Positions 52,805 through 62,344 of a stretch of DNA of 64,000 nt are shown piece after piece. A program made the position numbers and the translations under genes. Within the stretch, counting starts at the first letter, position 1. The number at the start of each line of letters is the position of its first letter. The stretch spans positions 1 through 64,000 of the forward strand of contig PLDT01000350.1 in the NCBI GenBank assembly GCA_003136255.1. Reading direction: 5' to 3'. Source of the stretch: Palsa-504 sp003136255. Its GTDB lineage: Bacteria > Actinomycetota > Actinomycetes > Streptosporangiales > Streptosporangiaceae. The notes under the pieces were generated by a model, which did no database searches, was not told the origin of the DNA, and worked only from the letters and a program-made list of their open reading frames with translations.

Positions 52805-54252
52805 CTACGCCAGCCCGAGCAGCTCCGCGGCGGCCTGCGCGCTGGCCCGCGACGCACCGTACGTCGCCAGGTAGGAGATGCCGTCCGGCGGCTGCCAGCG
52901 TGGCAGCCCCATCTCAACCAGGACCGTGTCGGGCCGGGCCGTGAGCAGCGCACTGACCAGGGACCGCGTGTTGGCGTCCCGGTGCGCGTCGCGTACCACC
53001 GCGACCAGCGAGCGGCCCGCGGCAGCGGCCAGGATCGCCGCCGCCTCGTCGTCCCCGGCGTTGACCCGGCGGACGCTGCCGGCCGGCGCCCACGGGCCCA
53101 GCCCCCACCCGAACCGCCCGGCCGCGATGTTCTCCAACGGCTCGACCTCGATGATCAGCGGCCGGCTGAGCGTGGCCCGCGGCCCCGATACGCGCACCGC
53201 ACGCCGGGCCGCGGCTAGGCCCACACCGTCCGCGGCCACACCCGAGCCGGCCGCCGGCGACCCGCTGCGTCCTCCAGCCGCGTCCCGCTGATCGTGCCGT
53301 CGCGTACCGCATCGACCAGCGCTGAACGGACCGCGAGGTACTCTGTCTCGTCGCTGTCCCGGCCCAGGCACAGCAGGTCGGTGCCGGCCGCGACGGCCAG
53401 CACCGCGGCCCCGGGCACGCCGAACCTGTCCCTGACCGCCCGCATCTCCAGCGCGTCGGAGACGATCACGCCGGTGAACCCGAGCTCGCCGCGCAGCAGG
53501 CCGCCCAGGGCGGCGGCGGACACGGTGGCGGGCAGGTCGCCGGTGAGCTCGGGAACCCGGAGGTGGCTGGGCATGATGGCGATGGTCCCGGCGCGGATCG
53601 CGGCCGCGAAGGGCGGCAGGTCTCGCTGGCGCAGCTCGGCCAGGCCGCCCTCGATGGTGGCGATGGCCGCGTGCGTGTCGGTGCCGGTCCGGCCGTGGCC
53701 GGGAAAGTGCTTGGTGCACGCGGCCACGCCGGCGCCCTGCAGGCCAGCCACGGCGGCGGCCGTGTGCCGCGACACCAGGTCGGTGTCCGCGCCGAATGAG
53801 CGAGTGCCGACCGCCGGGCTGTCCGCCGAGCCGAGCACGTCGGCGCACGGCGCCAGGTTGAAGTTGATCCCGAGGGCGGCCAGATCAAGACCGATGGCCC
53901 GGTGAACGGCCTGGGTCAGCGATACGTCGTCCACCGCGCCGAGCGCCGCGTTCCCCGGGTACGGGCTGCCGTCCGCGTACGCGACCCGGGTGACATCCCC
54001 GCCCTCCTCGTCGATCGCGATCACCGGATCGGAAACAGAAGCGGAGGAAACCGCCAAACGCAGCGCCGTGGTCAGCGCGCTCACCTGCTCTGGCGCGGCG
54101 ATGTTCGGGCCGAACAGCGTCACGCCCGCCAGCCCCCGCGACAGTGCCTCCAGGATCCAGCGCGGCGCCGAACGCCCGGGGAACGGCGGGATGAGGATCG
54201 CGTCCGCGAGCCGGGCCAGGGCCGGGTCCGCCCCGGTCTCCAGCGCGGTCAT
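52805..54252 (-). CDS. GH3 beta-N-acetylhexosaminidase, interrupted by a frameshift
   Basis: From ATG 54252 the frame encodes a family 3 glycoside hydrolase: DPVIAIDEEGGDVTRVAYAD, LGINFNLAPCADVLGS, CTKHFPGHGRTGTDTHAAIA and IVSDALEMRAVRDRF (nucleophile Asp). It reads TRLEDAAGR and then slips; this frame stops at 53215. The homologous C-terminal domain (PLIIEVEPLENIAAGRFGWG to EMGLPRWQPPDGISYLATYG) continues in another frame to 52805. The shift lies in the GC-rich stretch about 53230-53275, so a one-base indel or sequencing error is likely. The enzyme would release GlcNAc from chitin or muropeptide fragments in the cytosol. Its start overlaps the end of a sugar-permease remnant. Confidence 0.82.
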
Positions 54253-54341
54253 CCCTTCACCGCCCCGGCGATCAGGCCCGCGCGCAGGCGTCGCTGGACC
54301 AGCAGGAAGAAGGCCAGTACCGGGACCGTGAACAGAGTCCC
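54249..54341 (-). pseudogene. C-terminal remnant of a MalG-type sugar permease
   Basis: The minus strand reads TLFTVPVLAFFLLVQRRLRA then GLIAGAVKG and TGA at 54249-54251, the exact ending of carbohydrate ABC permeases (compare SGLTSGAVKG at 28375). Only about 30 codons remain; upstream of them the sequence is the ROK promoter region. The stop overlaps the GH3 start (ATGA), as expected for the last permease gene of a GlcNAc or chitobiose importer operon whose other genes are gone. Confidence 0.75.
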
Positions 54342-54411
54342 ACTGCTGGCACTCCTTCCGGGGTGATGAACTCGGCGTCGAGACTATGACTATCCGTAGG
54401 GGGAAACTAAC

Positions 54412-54424
54412 AGGAAACTTTCCT
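54412..54424. promoter_or_regulatory. candidate ROK repressor operator
   Basis: AGGAAA - C - TTTCCT is a perfect inverted repeat in an AT-rich patch, 117 bases upstream of the ROK gene and on the promoter side of the degraded sugar operon. ROK/NagC proteins bind such A/T-cored palindromes. Confidence 0.5.
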
Positions 54425-54540
54425 ATAAGATAGCCTTCGTGGCCATATCGAGACGAAAGCTGCTTCCGTGACGTAAGAGGGCGGGGGCCGAGTGTTTGTG
54501 AAAAAGTTCGCATTATGCAGAACCCGCCGAAGGGATCACG

Positions 54541-55755
54541 ATGCAGCACCCAGTCCAGTCACAGCCGGCGGCTGGAACGCGTGGCCGCCCGGGCACGCCG
54601 AGCCTGCTACGTGAGCTGAACGACCGGGCCGCCCTGGACCTGCTGCTGCGCGGCGGGATGCTGACCCGCTCTGCGATCAGCGAGTACACCGGGGTGTCCA
54701 AGGTGACGGTGTCCCAGATGCTGACCCGGCTCGAAGAACGCGGCCTGGTGACGGTGGTGGGGGAACAGGCCGGGAACCGCGGCCCGAACGCCGCGCTGTA
54801 CTCGGTAGTCCCGTCTAGCGCCTACGTGGCGGGCCTGTATATGGATTTCGACCTGGTCAGCGCCGAGGTGGCTGACGTCACCGGCCGCCAGGTGGCCGCG
54901 GTGAGCGTTAACCCGAACGGCGCCGACGACCCGGTGGAACTGGTCCGCGGGGTCATCGAGCGGGCCTGCGCCAGCGCCGGGGTGGACCTCGCCCGGCTCA
55001 GCGCGCTGGTCATCGGTAGCCCCGGCGTGGTCGACCCGCAGACCGGCGACCCGCAGCTGGCGGTGAACCTGCCCGCGTGGCACGAGGGCGCGCTGGATGC
55101 GCTGCGCGACGTGCTGCACAAGCCGGTCGTGATCGAGAACGACGTGAACCTGGCCGCGATGGCCGAATGGGCCGCGGGCGCCGCCGTCGGCACCGATGAT
55201 TTCGTCCTGGTCTGGATGGGCGTCGGCCTGGGCCTGGCCACCATGCTCGGCGGCCAGCTGCACCGGGGCACGGCCGGGGCGGCGGGCGAGATCGGCTACC
55301 TGCCGGTGCACGGCGCCCCGCTGCACACCGACATCAGGCACCCGGCCAGCGGCGGTTTCCAGTCGCTGGCCGGCGGCGCCGCGGTGCGCGCGCTCGCGGC
55401 CCGTCACGGGTTCGCGGTCGCGACCGCCGCCGAGGCAGTGCAGGCCGCGGCGATCGCCCAGGACGGCGGCGCGGCGTTCCTCGATGAGCTCGCCCAGCGG
55501 GTCGCGGTCGGGGTGGCCTCGGTCTGCGTGGTGCTCGACCCCGGCCTCGTCGTGCTCGGCGGCGAGGTGGGCCGGGCGGGCGGCACCGCCCTGGCCGCCC
55601 GGGTGGCGGCCGACGTGGCCGCCATCTGCCCCGCCCGCCCGCGCGTGGTCCCGACCGGGGTCCCCGGTGAGCCGGTGCTGCGCGGCGCGATGCTGGCCGC
55701 CGTAGACCAGGCCCGCGCCGCCTTGCTGGCCTCGGTCGCCACCCCTGGGCGATAG
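54541..55755 (+). CDS. ROK family transcriptional regulator
   Basis: A 404-residue protein. The N-terminal winged helix (LLLRGGMLTRSAISEYTGVS, then QMLTRLEERGLV) is followed by a ROK sugar-kinase-like domain (VIGSPGVVDPQTGD, VVIENDVNLAAMAEWAAGAA, MGVGLGLATMLGGQLHRGTA, GAAGEIGYLPVHG, LDPGLVVLGGEV). The usual CxCGxxGC zinc cluster after the GEIGY motif is missing, replaced by HGAPLHTDIRHPASGGFQS, as in some actinomycete members. It likely repressed the adjacent importer/hexosaminidase operon, in response to an amino sugar. Confidence 0.92.
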   Translation: MQHPVQSQPAAGTRGRPGTPSLLRELNDRAALDLLLRGGMLTRSAISEYTGVSKVTVSQMLTRLEERGLVTVVGEQAGNRGPNAALYSVVPSSAYVAGLYMDFDLVSAEVADVTGRQVAAVSVNPNGADDPVELVRGVIERACASAGVDLARLSALVIGSPGVVDPQTGDPQLAVNLPAWHEGALDALRDVLHKPVVIENDVNLAAMAEWAAGAAVGTDDFVLVWMGVGLGLATMLGGQLHRGTAGAAGEIGYLPVHGAPLHTDIRHPASGGFQSLAGGAAVRALAARHGFAVATAAEAVQAAAIAQDGGAAFLDELAQRVAVGVASVCVVLDPGLVVLGGEVGRAGGTALAARVAADVAAICPARPRVVPTGVPGEPVLRGAMLAAVDQARAALLASVATPGR

Positions 55756-55863
55756 GAGTTTTACGCCGAACGGGCCGTGGCGCGTGCGGTCCGCAAAGAC
55801 ACAGCGCAATCCGCTGGTCACGCTCGCGTATCGGGCGTCAATCCGCCTAAATGACCCGCCGGA

Positions 55864-55894
55864 TGCACGTACATCAGTCCGCTTTGCACGTGCA
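55864..55894 (+). promoter_or_regulatory. two TGCACGT sites one double-helical repeat apart
   Basis: TGCACGTACA (55864-55873) and the perfect palindrome TGCACGTGCA (55885-55894) start 21 bases apart, i.e. two turns on the same helix face. CATAAT (55892-55897), a good -10, overlaps the second. This is a plausible dimer-of-dimers operator for the NB-ARC/TPR gene downstream; the regulator is unknown. The variant CCGAACGG repeat lies 84 bases further upstream (55766-55780). Confidence 0.45.
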
Positions 55895-56016
55895 TAATGG
55901 TGATGTCAGCAAGATCCAGATACGGAGAAGGCTCCCCGTGCCTGAACCTCCCCGTGTTACCTATTGAGCGTTCCGAGGAGGTTTCGGCACAGCGGAATAG
56001 ATGGGAGTTGCGGGCT

Positions 56017-58194
56017 GTGCCCTCGAGAGGACTACCGACTGAGCAATCAGTGCGGTTCCGGGTGGGCGACATGCCTCCGCTGGCCGAGGGATTCAGCGAT
56101 CGGCCCGATACCGCCCGGGGCATCCTGGACGGTCTGATCCCTGGTTCGACCATCGTGCTCGTGCCCGGCTCGGAATTCGCCGAGGGCAAGCAGAACTGGC
56201 TGGGCGCGTCGGGCAAGACCCAGATCGCGGTGATGCTCGCGGAAACGCTGTGGCGGTCCGGCGCCGTCGACATGGTGGTCTGGATCTCCGCGACCAGCCG
56301 GTCGGCGGTGCTCGCGGGATACGTCGAGGCGTGGGTGGCGGTCACCGGGATCGAGCCGACGGGCACGGCCGAATCGGTCGCGGCCCGCTTCGTCAGCTGG
56401 CTCGCCGAAACCCGTCAGCCGTGGCTGGTCGTGCTCGACGACCTGCCGAACGCGGACGAGCTGGACGGGCTCTGGCCCGAAGGCCCGGCGGGCCGGCTCC
56501 TGATCACCAGCACCCAGTCGGCCGTCGCGGCCACCCGGCACGGGACGCGGGTCTTCCCGGTCGGCTTCTTCAGCGTCCGCGAGGCCCTCGGCTGCCTGAC
56601 CGAACGGCTCAGCGTCAACCCGGCTCAGCGCCAGGGCGCCATCGACCTCATCGAGGCGCTCGGCCGCGAGCCGCTGGCCCTGGCCCAGGCCGCCGCGGTG
56701 ATCGCCAACTCGAGGCTGGCCTGCCGGGACTACCGGGACTACTTCGTCCGCAGGCGGCAGCAGATCGGGGTGGCGGCGGGCGAAGTTCCCTCGGCTGCCT
56801 CGGTCACCTGGACGCTTTCCCTCGGCCAGGCCGAGTTGCTGCTGCCGGGCCAGTCGGTCCGGCTCATGCTGGTCCTGATCGCCCTGCTCGACGGCCACGG
56901 CATCCCCGGCACGGTCTTCGGCACGCAGTCGGTGAGCGCCTACCTGAGCGGCACCACCGTCGCGTTCGGCGCGCCCGTCGACCCCAAGCCCGCCTGGGAC
57001 GCGCTGTTGATCATCGAGCGGGCCGGCCTGATCAGCATCGACCGCGCCGAGGCGCCGCCGACGATCCTGATGAACCCGGTGGTCCAGGCCGCGATCCGGC
57101 TGGCCGCCCCCGCGTCGTTCTGCGACCGGGCGGCCGGGGCGGCGGCCAGCGCGCTGCTGGAAGCGTGGCCGGCGGACGAGCCGGAGCCGTGGACGGCCGC
57201 CGTCCTGCGCGCCAACGCGGGCAGCCTGCAGAGCGCGGCCAGGGACATCTTGTGGGCCGACGGGTGCCATCCGCTGCTGCTGCGCGCCGGGCAGAGCCTG
57301 GACCGCGCCCGCCTGGCCGGGCCGGCCGTCGAGTACTGGCGTGAGCTGTCCGTCCATTGCGACAATAAGCTGGCGCCGGGACACCCCGACGCGCTGGTCG
57401 TCGCGGCTCAGCTGGCCGGCGCGTACCTGGCGGCCGGGTACGGGGCCGAGGCGGTCACCTGGTACCAGCGGGTCCTGGCCGAACGGAGCGTCGATCTGGC
57501 GCCCGGGCACCCGGCCATCATCGCGGCGCGGGTCAGCCTGGCCGACGCGCTGATCGCCGCGGGCGAGCCTGCGAACGCGGTGACCATCTTGCGCCGGGCC
57601 GTGGCTGAATCCGAGCAGTTCCGCGGCCCGGGCCATCCGGACACCCTGGCGGTCAGGGACGAGCTCGCACGCGCCTACGAGGCGGCCGGCGACGTGGCGG
57701 CCGCGATCGGACTGCTGACCCAGGCGCTGGCCGAGCGCGAGCGGTTCCAGGGGGCCCGCGACGTGCATACGATAGCCACCCGCGATCAGCTGGCCTTGGC
57801 CCTGCTGGCCGGCGGCCAGATCAAGCAGGCCATTTCCGGCTACAAGCGGGTGCTGGCGGACCGGGCGGCGGTGCTCGGGCGCGACCACCCGGACACCATC
57901 GCGACCAAGGCGAGCCTGGCCGGCGCCTACCATATCTCGGGCAAGATGCCCTCGGCGGTGCAGTTCTCCGAGCAGACGTGCTCCGATTCGGAGCGGGTGC
58001 TGGGCGCCGATCATGCCGACACGCTGGCCCGGCGCGTCCAGCTGGCGCACCTGTACTACGCCGTGGGCCGGGTCGGCGACGCGGAGATGTTGCTCCGCGA
58101 CACGGTCGCCCGCTGCGAGCGGGTCCTGCCCTATGGGGACCCGCTGACCCAGGCCGTCCGCCAGAGCCTGGCCAGCATCGCGGGCGACGGCTGA
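56017..58194 (+). CDS. NB-ARC-like STAND/TPR protein with altered Walker A (paralog 1)
   Basis: A ~725-residue protein from GTG 56017; a longer frame to 55897 overlaps the promoter, and 56017 matches the paralog length. Domains in order: a short lead FRVGDMPPLAEGFSDRPDTA; an NTPase with P-loop-like NWLGASGKTQIAVMLAE, sensor strand RQPWLVVLDDLPN and GRLLITSTQ; a helical region with REPLALAQAAAVIANSRL; then TPR repeats (~440-720: GHPDALVVAAQLAGAYLAAG and similar). The first Gly of the Walker A consensus (GxxxxGKT) is Trp. STAND proteins act as ATP-switched sensors or scaffolds; a role in signalling or defence is inferred only. Confidence 0.85.
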   Translation: MPSRGLPTEQSVRFRVGDMPPLAEGFSDRPDTARGILDGLIPGSTIVLVPGSEFAEGKQNWLGASGKTQIAVMLAETLWRSGAVDMVVWISATSRSAVLAGYVEAWVAVTGIEPTGTAESVAARFVSWLAETRQPWLVVLDDLPNADELDGLWPEGPAGRLLITSTQSAVAATRHGTRVFPVGFFSVREALGCLTERLSVNPAQRQGAIDLIEALGREPLALAQAAAVIANSRLACRDYRDYFVRRRQQIGVAAGEVPSAASVTWTLSLGQAELLLPGQSVRLMLVLIALLDGHGIPGTVFGTQSVSAYLSGTTVAFGAPVDPKPAWDALLIIERAGLISIDRAEAPPTILMNPVVQAAIRLAAPASFCDRAAGAAASALLEAWPADEPEPWTAAVLRANAGSLQSAARDILWADGCHPLLLRAGQSLDRARLAGPAVEYWRELSVHCDNKLAPGHPDALVVAAQLAGAYLAAGYGAEAVTWYQRVLAERSVDLAPGHPAIIAARVSLADALIAAGEPANAVTILRRAVAESEQFRGPGHPDTLAVRDELARAYEAAGDVAAAIGLLTQALAERERFQGARDVHTIATRDQLALALLAGGQIKQAISGYKRVLADRAAVLGRDHPDTIATKASLAGAYHISGKMPSAVQFSEQTCSDSERVLGADHADTLARRVQLAHLYYAVGRVGDAEMLLRDTVARCERVLPYGDPLTQAVRQSLASIAGDG

Positions 58195-58434
58195 TGAGGC
58201 GGCGTTCAGTGGCTCTTGTGACCAAATGACAATAGAGTGAATTAAAACAACCAGTGCTACAGGTCGCCTAAGCGCGGTGAGTCAGTCGTCGGGTACATAC
58301 AGAAATCGAAAGGTCAGGAAAGATCCCAATATGGGCAAAGTTGTCCCAGGTCCGAGCCTTTGCGTGTTAGTTAGATGTTCAGAGGAGGTCCCAGGGACAG
58401 CAGCATCGATGGGGGTGGTGGGCGGTGATGCCCG

Positions 58435-60600
58435 ATGGGAATGCCGGCTGAGCTGGCGCGGCGATTCCGGATCGGTGAGGTGCCTCCGCTCGCCGAGGGC
58501 GTTACCGACCGTCCCGACACCGCTGGCGGCCTCGCGGACGTCCTGGTTCCGGGTTCGGCCATGGCGCTCGTGCCGGACCCGGCCGTGGATGAGATCCTGC
58601 CCAACTGGCCCGGCGCCTGCGGCAAGACCCAGATCGCGGTGATGATCGCAGAGTCATTGTGGCGGTCGCGCGCCATCGACGGGCTGATCTGGATCTCGGT
58701 AACCGACCGGGCGGCGATCCTGTCCGGGTTCGTGCAGGCGTCGGTGGCGGCCACCGGCCTGCAACCCACCGGCACCGCCGACTCGGTCGCGGTCCGCTTC
58801 GTCAGCTGGCTGAGCGAGACCAGGCAACCCTGGCTGGTGGTCTTCGACGACCTGCCGGAGACCGCCGACCTGACCAGACTGTGGCCCGACGGGCTGGCGG
58901 GCCGGTTGCTGATCACCAGCTCGCGGATTGTTCCCGCGCTGGGCCGCCGCGGCCCGCGGGTCATCCCGGTCGGCTTGTTCAGCACGCGGGAGGCGCTGAA
59001 CGGAGTGGCCGAACGGCTCAGCGCGAACCCGGTCCAGCGCCAGGGAGCTATCGACCTGGTCGGGACGCTCGGCCGCGAGCCGCTGGCGCTAGGCCAGGCG
59101 TCCGCGGTGATCGCGAGTTCCAACCTGACCTGCCGGGACTACCGGGAACTGTTCATCCAGCGGCGGGACCAGATCTGGACCAGCGCCGACGAGATTCCGT
59201 CGGCGGCCATGGTGACCTGGATGCTGTGCCTGGAGCGGGCGGAATCGCTGCTGCCCAGCTCGTCCGTGCGACTCATGCTGGTTTTCCTGGCCCTGCTCGA
59301 CGGTCACGGCATCCCGGGCGTCGTCTTCGGCGCGCAGGCCCTGATCGCGTACCTGGGCGGGGCGGCCAACCCGTTCGCCGCGGCCGCCGACCCCAGACGA
59401 ATCTGGGACGTACTGCTGGCCCTCGAGCGAGCCGGCCTGATCATGATCAACCGCGACGTCACGCCGCCGACCGTGCTGGTCAGCTCGGCCCTGCAGACGG
59501 CGATCAAGCTGGCCGCACCCGCCGAGGTCCAGGAGCCCGCGGCGCGGGCGGCCGCGGCCGCGCTGCTCGAGGTGTGGCCCGCCGACGAGCCGTCGCCGTG
59601 GGCGGCCGCCAGCCTGCGGGCGAACGCGGGTCGCCTGCAGGACTCGGCTCTCGATTCGCTGTGGGCCGACGGGTGTCATCCGCTGCTGCTGCGGGTCGGC
59701 CGGAGCCTGAACGAGGCCCGCCTGGCCAGCTCGGCCGTCGAGTTCTGGCAGGACCTGGCCGCGCGCTGCGACGCCAAGCTGCCCCCCGGCCACCCGGACG
59801 CGCTGGTGGTAGCCGGTCAGCTGGCCGCCGCGTACCTGGCCGCCGGGAACGCGGCGGAGGCCGTCCAGTGGTACCAGCGCGTGCTGGCCGACCGGACCCG
59901 TGAGTTGACGCCGGGCCACCCGGCCATCGTGGCCGCTCGCGTCAGCCTGGCCCGGGCCTTGATCATGGCCGGCGAACCCTCGGACGCGGTGACCGTCATG
60001 CTCCGCGTTGTCGGCGAGTACGAGCAGGTCCGCGGCCACGGGCACCCGGAGACCCTCAGCGCCCGGGACGAGCTGGCCACCGCCTACCAGGCCGCGGGCG
60101 ATATCACCACGGCCGGCCGCCTGCTGACCCGCAGCCTGGCCGATCGTGAGCGGCTCCTGGGGCCGCGCGATCCGCTGACCATGGCTACCCGGGAGCGGCT
60201 GGCGGCGGCCTGCCTGGCCGACGGGAGAGGAAAGGAAGCGATCGCGCTATACAAGCGGGTGCTGGCCGACCGCGAGAAGGTGCTGGGACGCGGTCATCCG
60301 GATACGATCGCGACCGCCGGGAACCTGTCCGCCGCATATCAGGCGGCCGGGCGCATGCCTGCCGCGATGCAGTTGGCCGAGCGGTGCCGCGCGGATTCGG
60401 AGCGCGTTCTCGGCCGCGACCATGCTGATACGCTGGCCCGCGTAGTGAACCTGGCCCACCTGTACTACGTCGTAGGCCGGGTAGGAGACGCCGTGGCGCT
60501 GCTCCACGAGACGGCCGTCCGCTGTGAGCGGGTCCTGCCGGCTGATGACCCGTTGACTCAGACGGTCCGCCAGAGCCTGGCCAACATCGGCGACGGCTGA
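58435..60600 (+). CDS. NB-ARC-like STAND/TPR protein with altered Walker A (paralog 2)
   Basis: A 721-residue protein starting MGMPAELARRFRIGEVPPLA, a tandem paralog of the preceding gene along its whole length and also similar in the upstream DNA (GAGGAGGT...CATCGATGGG block). P-loop NWPGACGKTQIAVMIAE again has Trp for the first Gly; Walker B-like RQPWLVVFDDLPETADL, GRLLITSSR, REPLALGQASAVIASSNLTC; C-terminal TPRs (GHPDALVVAGQLAAAYLAAG, GHPETLSARDELATAYQAAG, GHPDTIATAGNLSAAYQAAG). Conservation of the same change in both copies argues against random loss. Confidence 0.87.
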   Translation: MGMPAELARRFRIGEVPPLAEGVTDRPDTAGGLADVLVPGSAMALVPDPAVDEILPNWPGACGKTQIAVMIAESLWRSRAIDGLIWISVTDRAAILSGFVQASVAATGLQPTGTADSVAVRFVSWLSETRQPWLVVFDDLPETADLTRLWPDGLAGRLLITSSRIVPALGRRGPRVIPVGLFSTREALNGVAERLSANPVQRQGAIDLVGTLGREPLALGQASAVIASSNLTCRDYRELFIQRRDQIWTSADEIPSAAMVTWMLCLERAESLLPSSSVRLMLVFLALLDGHGIPGVVFGAQALIAYLGGAANPFAAAADPRRIWDVLLALERAGLIMINRDVTPPTVLVSSALQTAIKLAAPAEVQEPAARAAAAALLEVWPADEPSPWAAASLRANAGRLQDSALDSLWADGCHPLLLRVGRSLNEARLASSAVEFWQDLAARCDAKLPPGHPDALVVAGQLAAAYLAAGNAAEAVQWYQRVLADRTRELTPGHPAIVAARVSLARALIMAGEPSDAVTVMLRVVGEYEQVRGHGHPETLSARDELATAYQAAGDITTAGRLLTRSLADRERLLGPRDPLTMATRERLAAACLADGRGKEAIALYKRVLADREKVLGRGHPDTIATAGNLSAAYQAAGRMPAAMQLAERCRADSERVLGRDHADTLARVVNLAHLYYVVGRVGDAVALLHETAVRCERVLPADDPLTQTVRQSLANIGDG

Positions 60601-60744
60601 CCGTCAATGATGGCGAAATGTACTTGTTTGCCGGGTAGATCATAATCGGCGCGCGCCCGCCGGTTACGAGTTAGAGTTAGCCTCGGTTTTTGCCATGCCG
60701 TATGCACAGGTCAGGGCGACCGGGGATACCGATCAGGAGAACAG

Positions 60745-62184
60745 ATGACGGATCGAACCGTAACTGCCATCCCCATAGCCGGTCAGGCCCCCACGACCCG
60801 GCTGGAGCCCGACGCGATCGGGGCCGCCCAGGACACCATCATCGGCATGGGCAACTCGGCGCCCACCGTGGCGCTGGGACTGGTGCTGGCCTACCTCGCC
60901 GCGTCGTCAGCCTACGGCAGCGGGCCGATCATCGTCCTGTGCGGGATCCCGATGCTGATCATCGCAAACGCCTACCGCAGGCTGAACCTCTGGAGCGCGA
61001 ACTGCGGCGCGTCGTTCGAGTGGGTCGGCCGCGCGATCAACCCGTACCTCGGGTTCATGACCGGATGGCTGATGATTGCCGCTAGCCTCATCGCGGCCGT
61101 CTCCGGCGTGGTGGTTCTGGGTCCGTCGGTCCTCGCGATTGCCGGCGTCAACGCGGTCAGCACCTGGCCCAACATCTTCATCAGCACGGCCGTCATCGTG
61201 GCCCTGCTGGTGATCGCCGTCGTCGGCATCCGACTGACCGCGCGCAGCCAGGTCGCGATGGGGGTGATCGAGTACGCGATCCTGATCGCCTTCTCGGCGT
61301 GGGGGCTCGTGTTTGTGCTGACTCACCACCATGGCACGGTCCCGATCACCAGGGGCTGGTTCAGCCTCACCGGCATCGGCGGGCACGGCGACGTGGCAGG
61401 GTCCCTGCTCTTCGCGGTGTTCATGATCGCCGGCTGGGACGCCACGGTCTACGTCAACGAGGAAGTAAAGCATCGGCGGCAGAACCCGGGCAAGGCCGCC
61501 GTCATCGCGGTCGCCTTGCTCATCGTCATCTACACCTTCTGCCAGATAGGCCTGCAGGGAGTGGTGACGCCGGCCAAGCTGGCGGCCAACGCGACCGCGC
61601 CGCTGGTCTACATCGCGCAGGCACTGGGCGGCGGCAGCGCGGCCAAGGCGATGGCGCTCGCTCTGGCCCTGTCGGTGATCGCGTCCACCGGGGTCAGCAT
61701 CGTCATCCTGGCCCGGATGCTCTACGGAATGGCGAGTCACCGGGTACTCCCGGCCATCCTGGGCAACGTGAACACCCGCTTCGCCACGCCCGCGATCGCC
61801 AGCATCGTCATCGGCATGATCCTCATCGCCGTCACCTGGGTGTACCTGCTGGCCAGTTCGGTCGCGAACGCCTTCACCGCGCTGATCGACGTGAGCGGCG
61901 TGCTGTACGCGAGCTTCTACCTGCTGACCGCGACCTCCGCCATCGTGTACTACCGGCGCCGTATCTTCAGCAATGTCTGGGACGGGGTTCTCGTCGGCAT
62001 TCTTCCCCTGGCCGCCACCGGGTTCCTGGTCTGGATCGTCGTCAAGTCGGTCCAGAACGCTCCCCAGTCGCAGCGGTGGTCGCTGATCGGCGTCGTCGCG
62101 GCTGGCTTGGTCCTGATGCTGGCCGCCCGTTTCATCCTGCGTTCCCCGTTCTTCCGCATCAGGCTGGAGAGCGCGGCCAGATAA
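60745..62184 (+). CDS. APC superfamily amino acid/amine permease
   Basis: A 479-residue membrane protein with about 12 hydrophobic segments. TM1 carries the unwound substrate-binding stretch (AAQDTIIGMGNSAPTVALGL), and SFEWVGRAINPYLGFMTGWL is typical of APC permeases. Both termini are cytosolic. It transports an amino acid or polyamine by proton coupling; specificity cannot be read from the sequence. It follows paralog 2 by 144 bases and precedes a second, distinct APC gene. Confidence 0.9.
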   Translation: MTDRTVTAIPIAGQAPTTRLEPDAIGAAQDTIIGMGNSAPTVALGLVLAYLAASSAYGSGPIIVLCGIPMLIIANAYRRLNLWSANCGASFEWVGRAINPYLGFMTGWLMIAASLIAAVSGVVVLGPSVLAIAGVNAVSTWPNIFISTAVIVALLVIAVVGIRLTARSQVAMGVIEYAILIAFSAWGLVFVLTHHHGTVPITRGWFSLTGIGGHGDVAGSLLFAVFMIAGWDATVYVNEEVKHRRQNPGKAAVIAVALLIVIYTFCQIGLQGVVTPAKLAANATAPLVYIAQALGGGSAAKAMALALALSVIASTGVSIVILARMLYGMASHRVLPAILGNVNTRFATPAIASIVIGMILIAVTWVYLLASSVANAFTALIDVSGVLYASFYLLTATSAIVYYRRRIFSNVWDGVLVGILPLAATGFLVWIVVKSVQNAPQSQRWSLIGVVAAGLVLMLAARFILRSPFFRIRLESAAR

Positions 62185-62344
62185 GCACCTCACGTAAGAC
62201 GGCGGTTCCGCGCGGCAGCCCGCGCTGATACTGGCCGGCAAAAACTGCTGTTGTTCGGATTGTTACTGGGTGTGACCGCCGTTGGGGTTGCGACGTATGT
62301 TTCCCCTTTGATTGGATGTCACCCGGAATCCCCGGAGGTGCGAC

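Noticed and set aside
56047..58050. Long antisense frame opposite the first NB-ARC/TPR gene
   Set aside because: Composition is typical of codon-shadow translation, and the sense protein has a full-length paralog next door.
58277..58434. Short frame between the two NB-ARC/TPR genes, considered as a small partner peptide
   Set aside because: The translation shows no conserved motif and its frame overlaps the start of paralog 2; the region is better explained as the duplicated upstream control segment.
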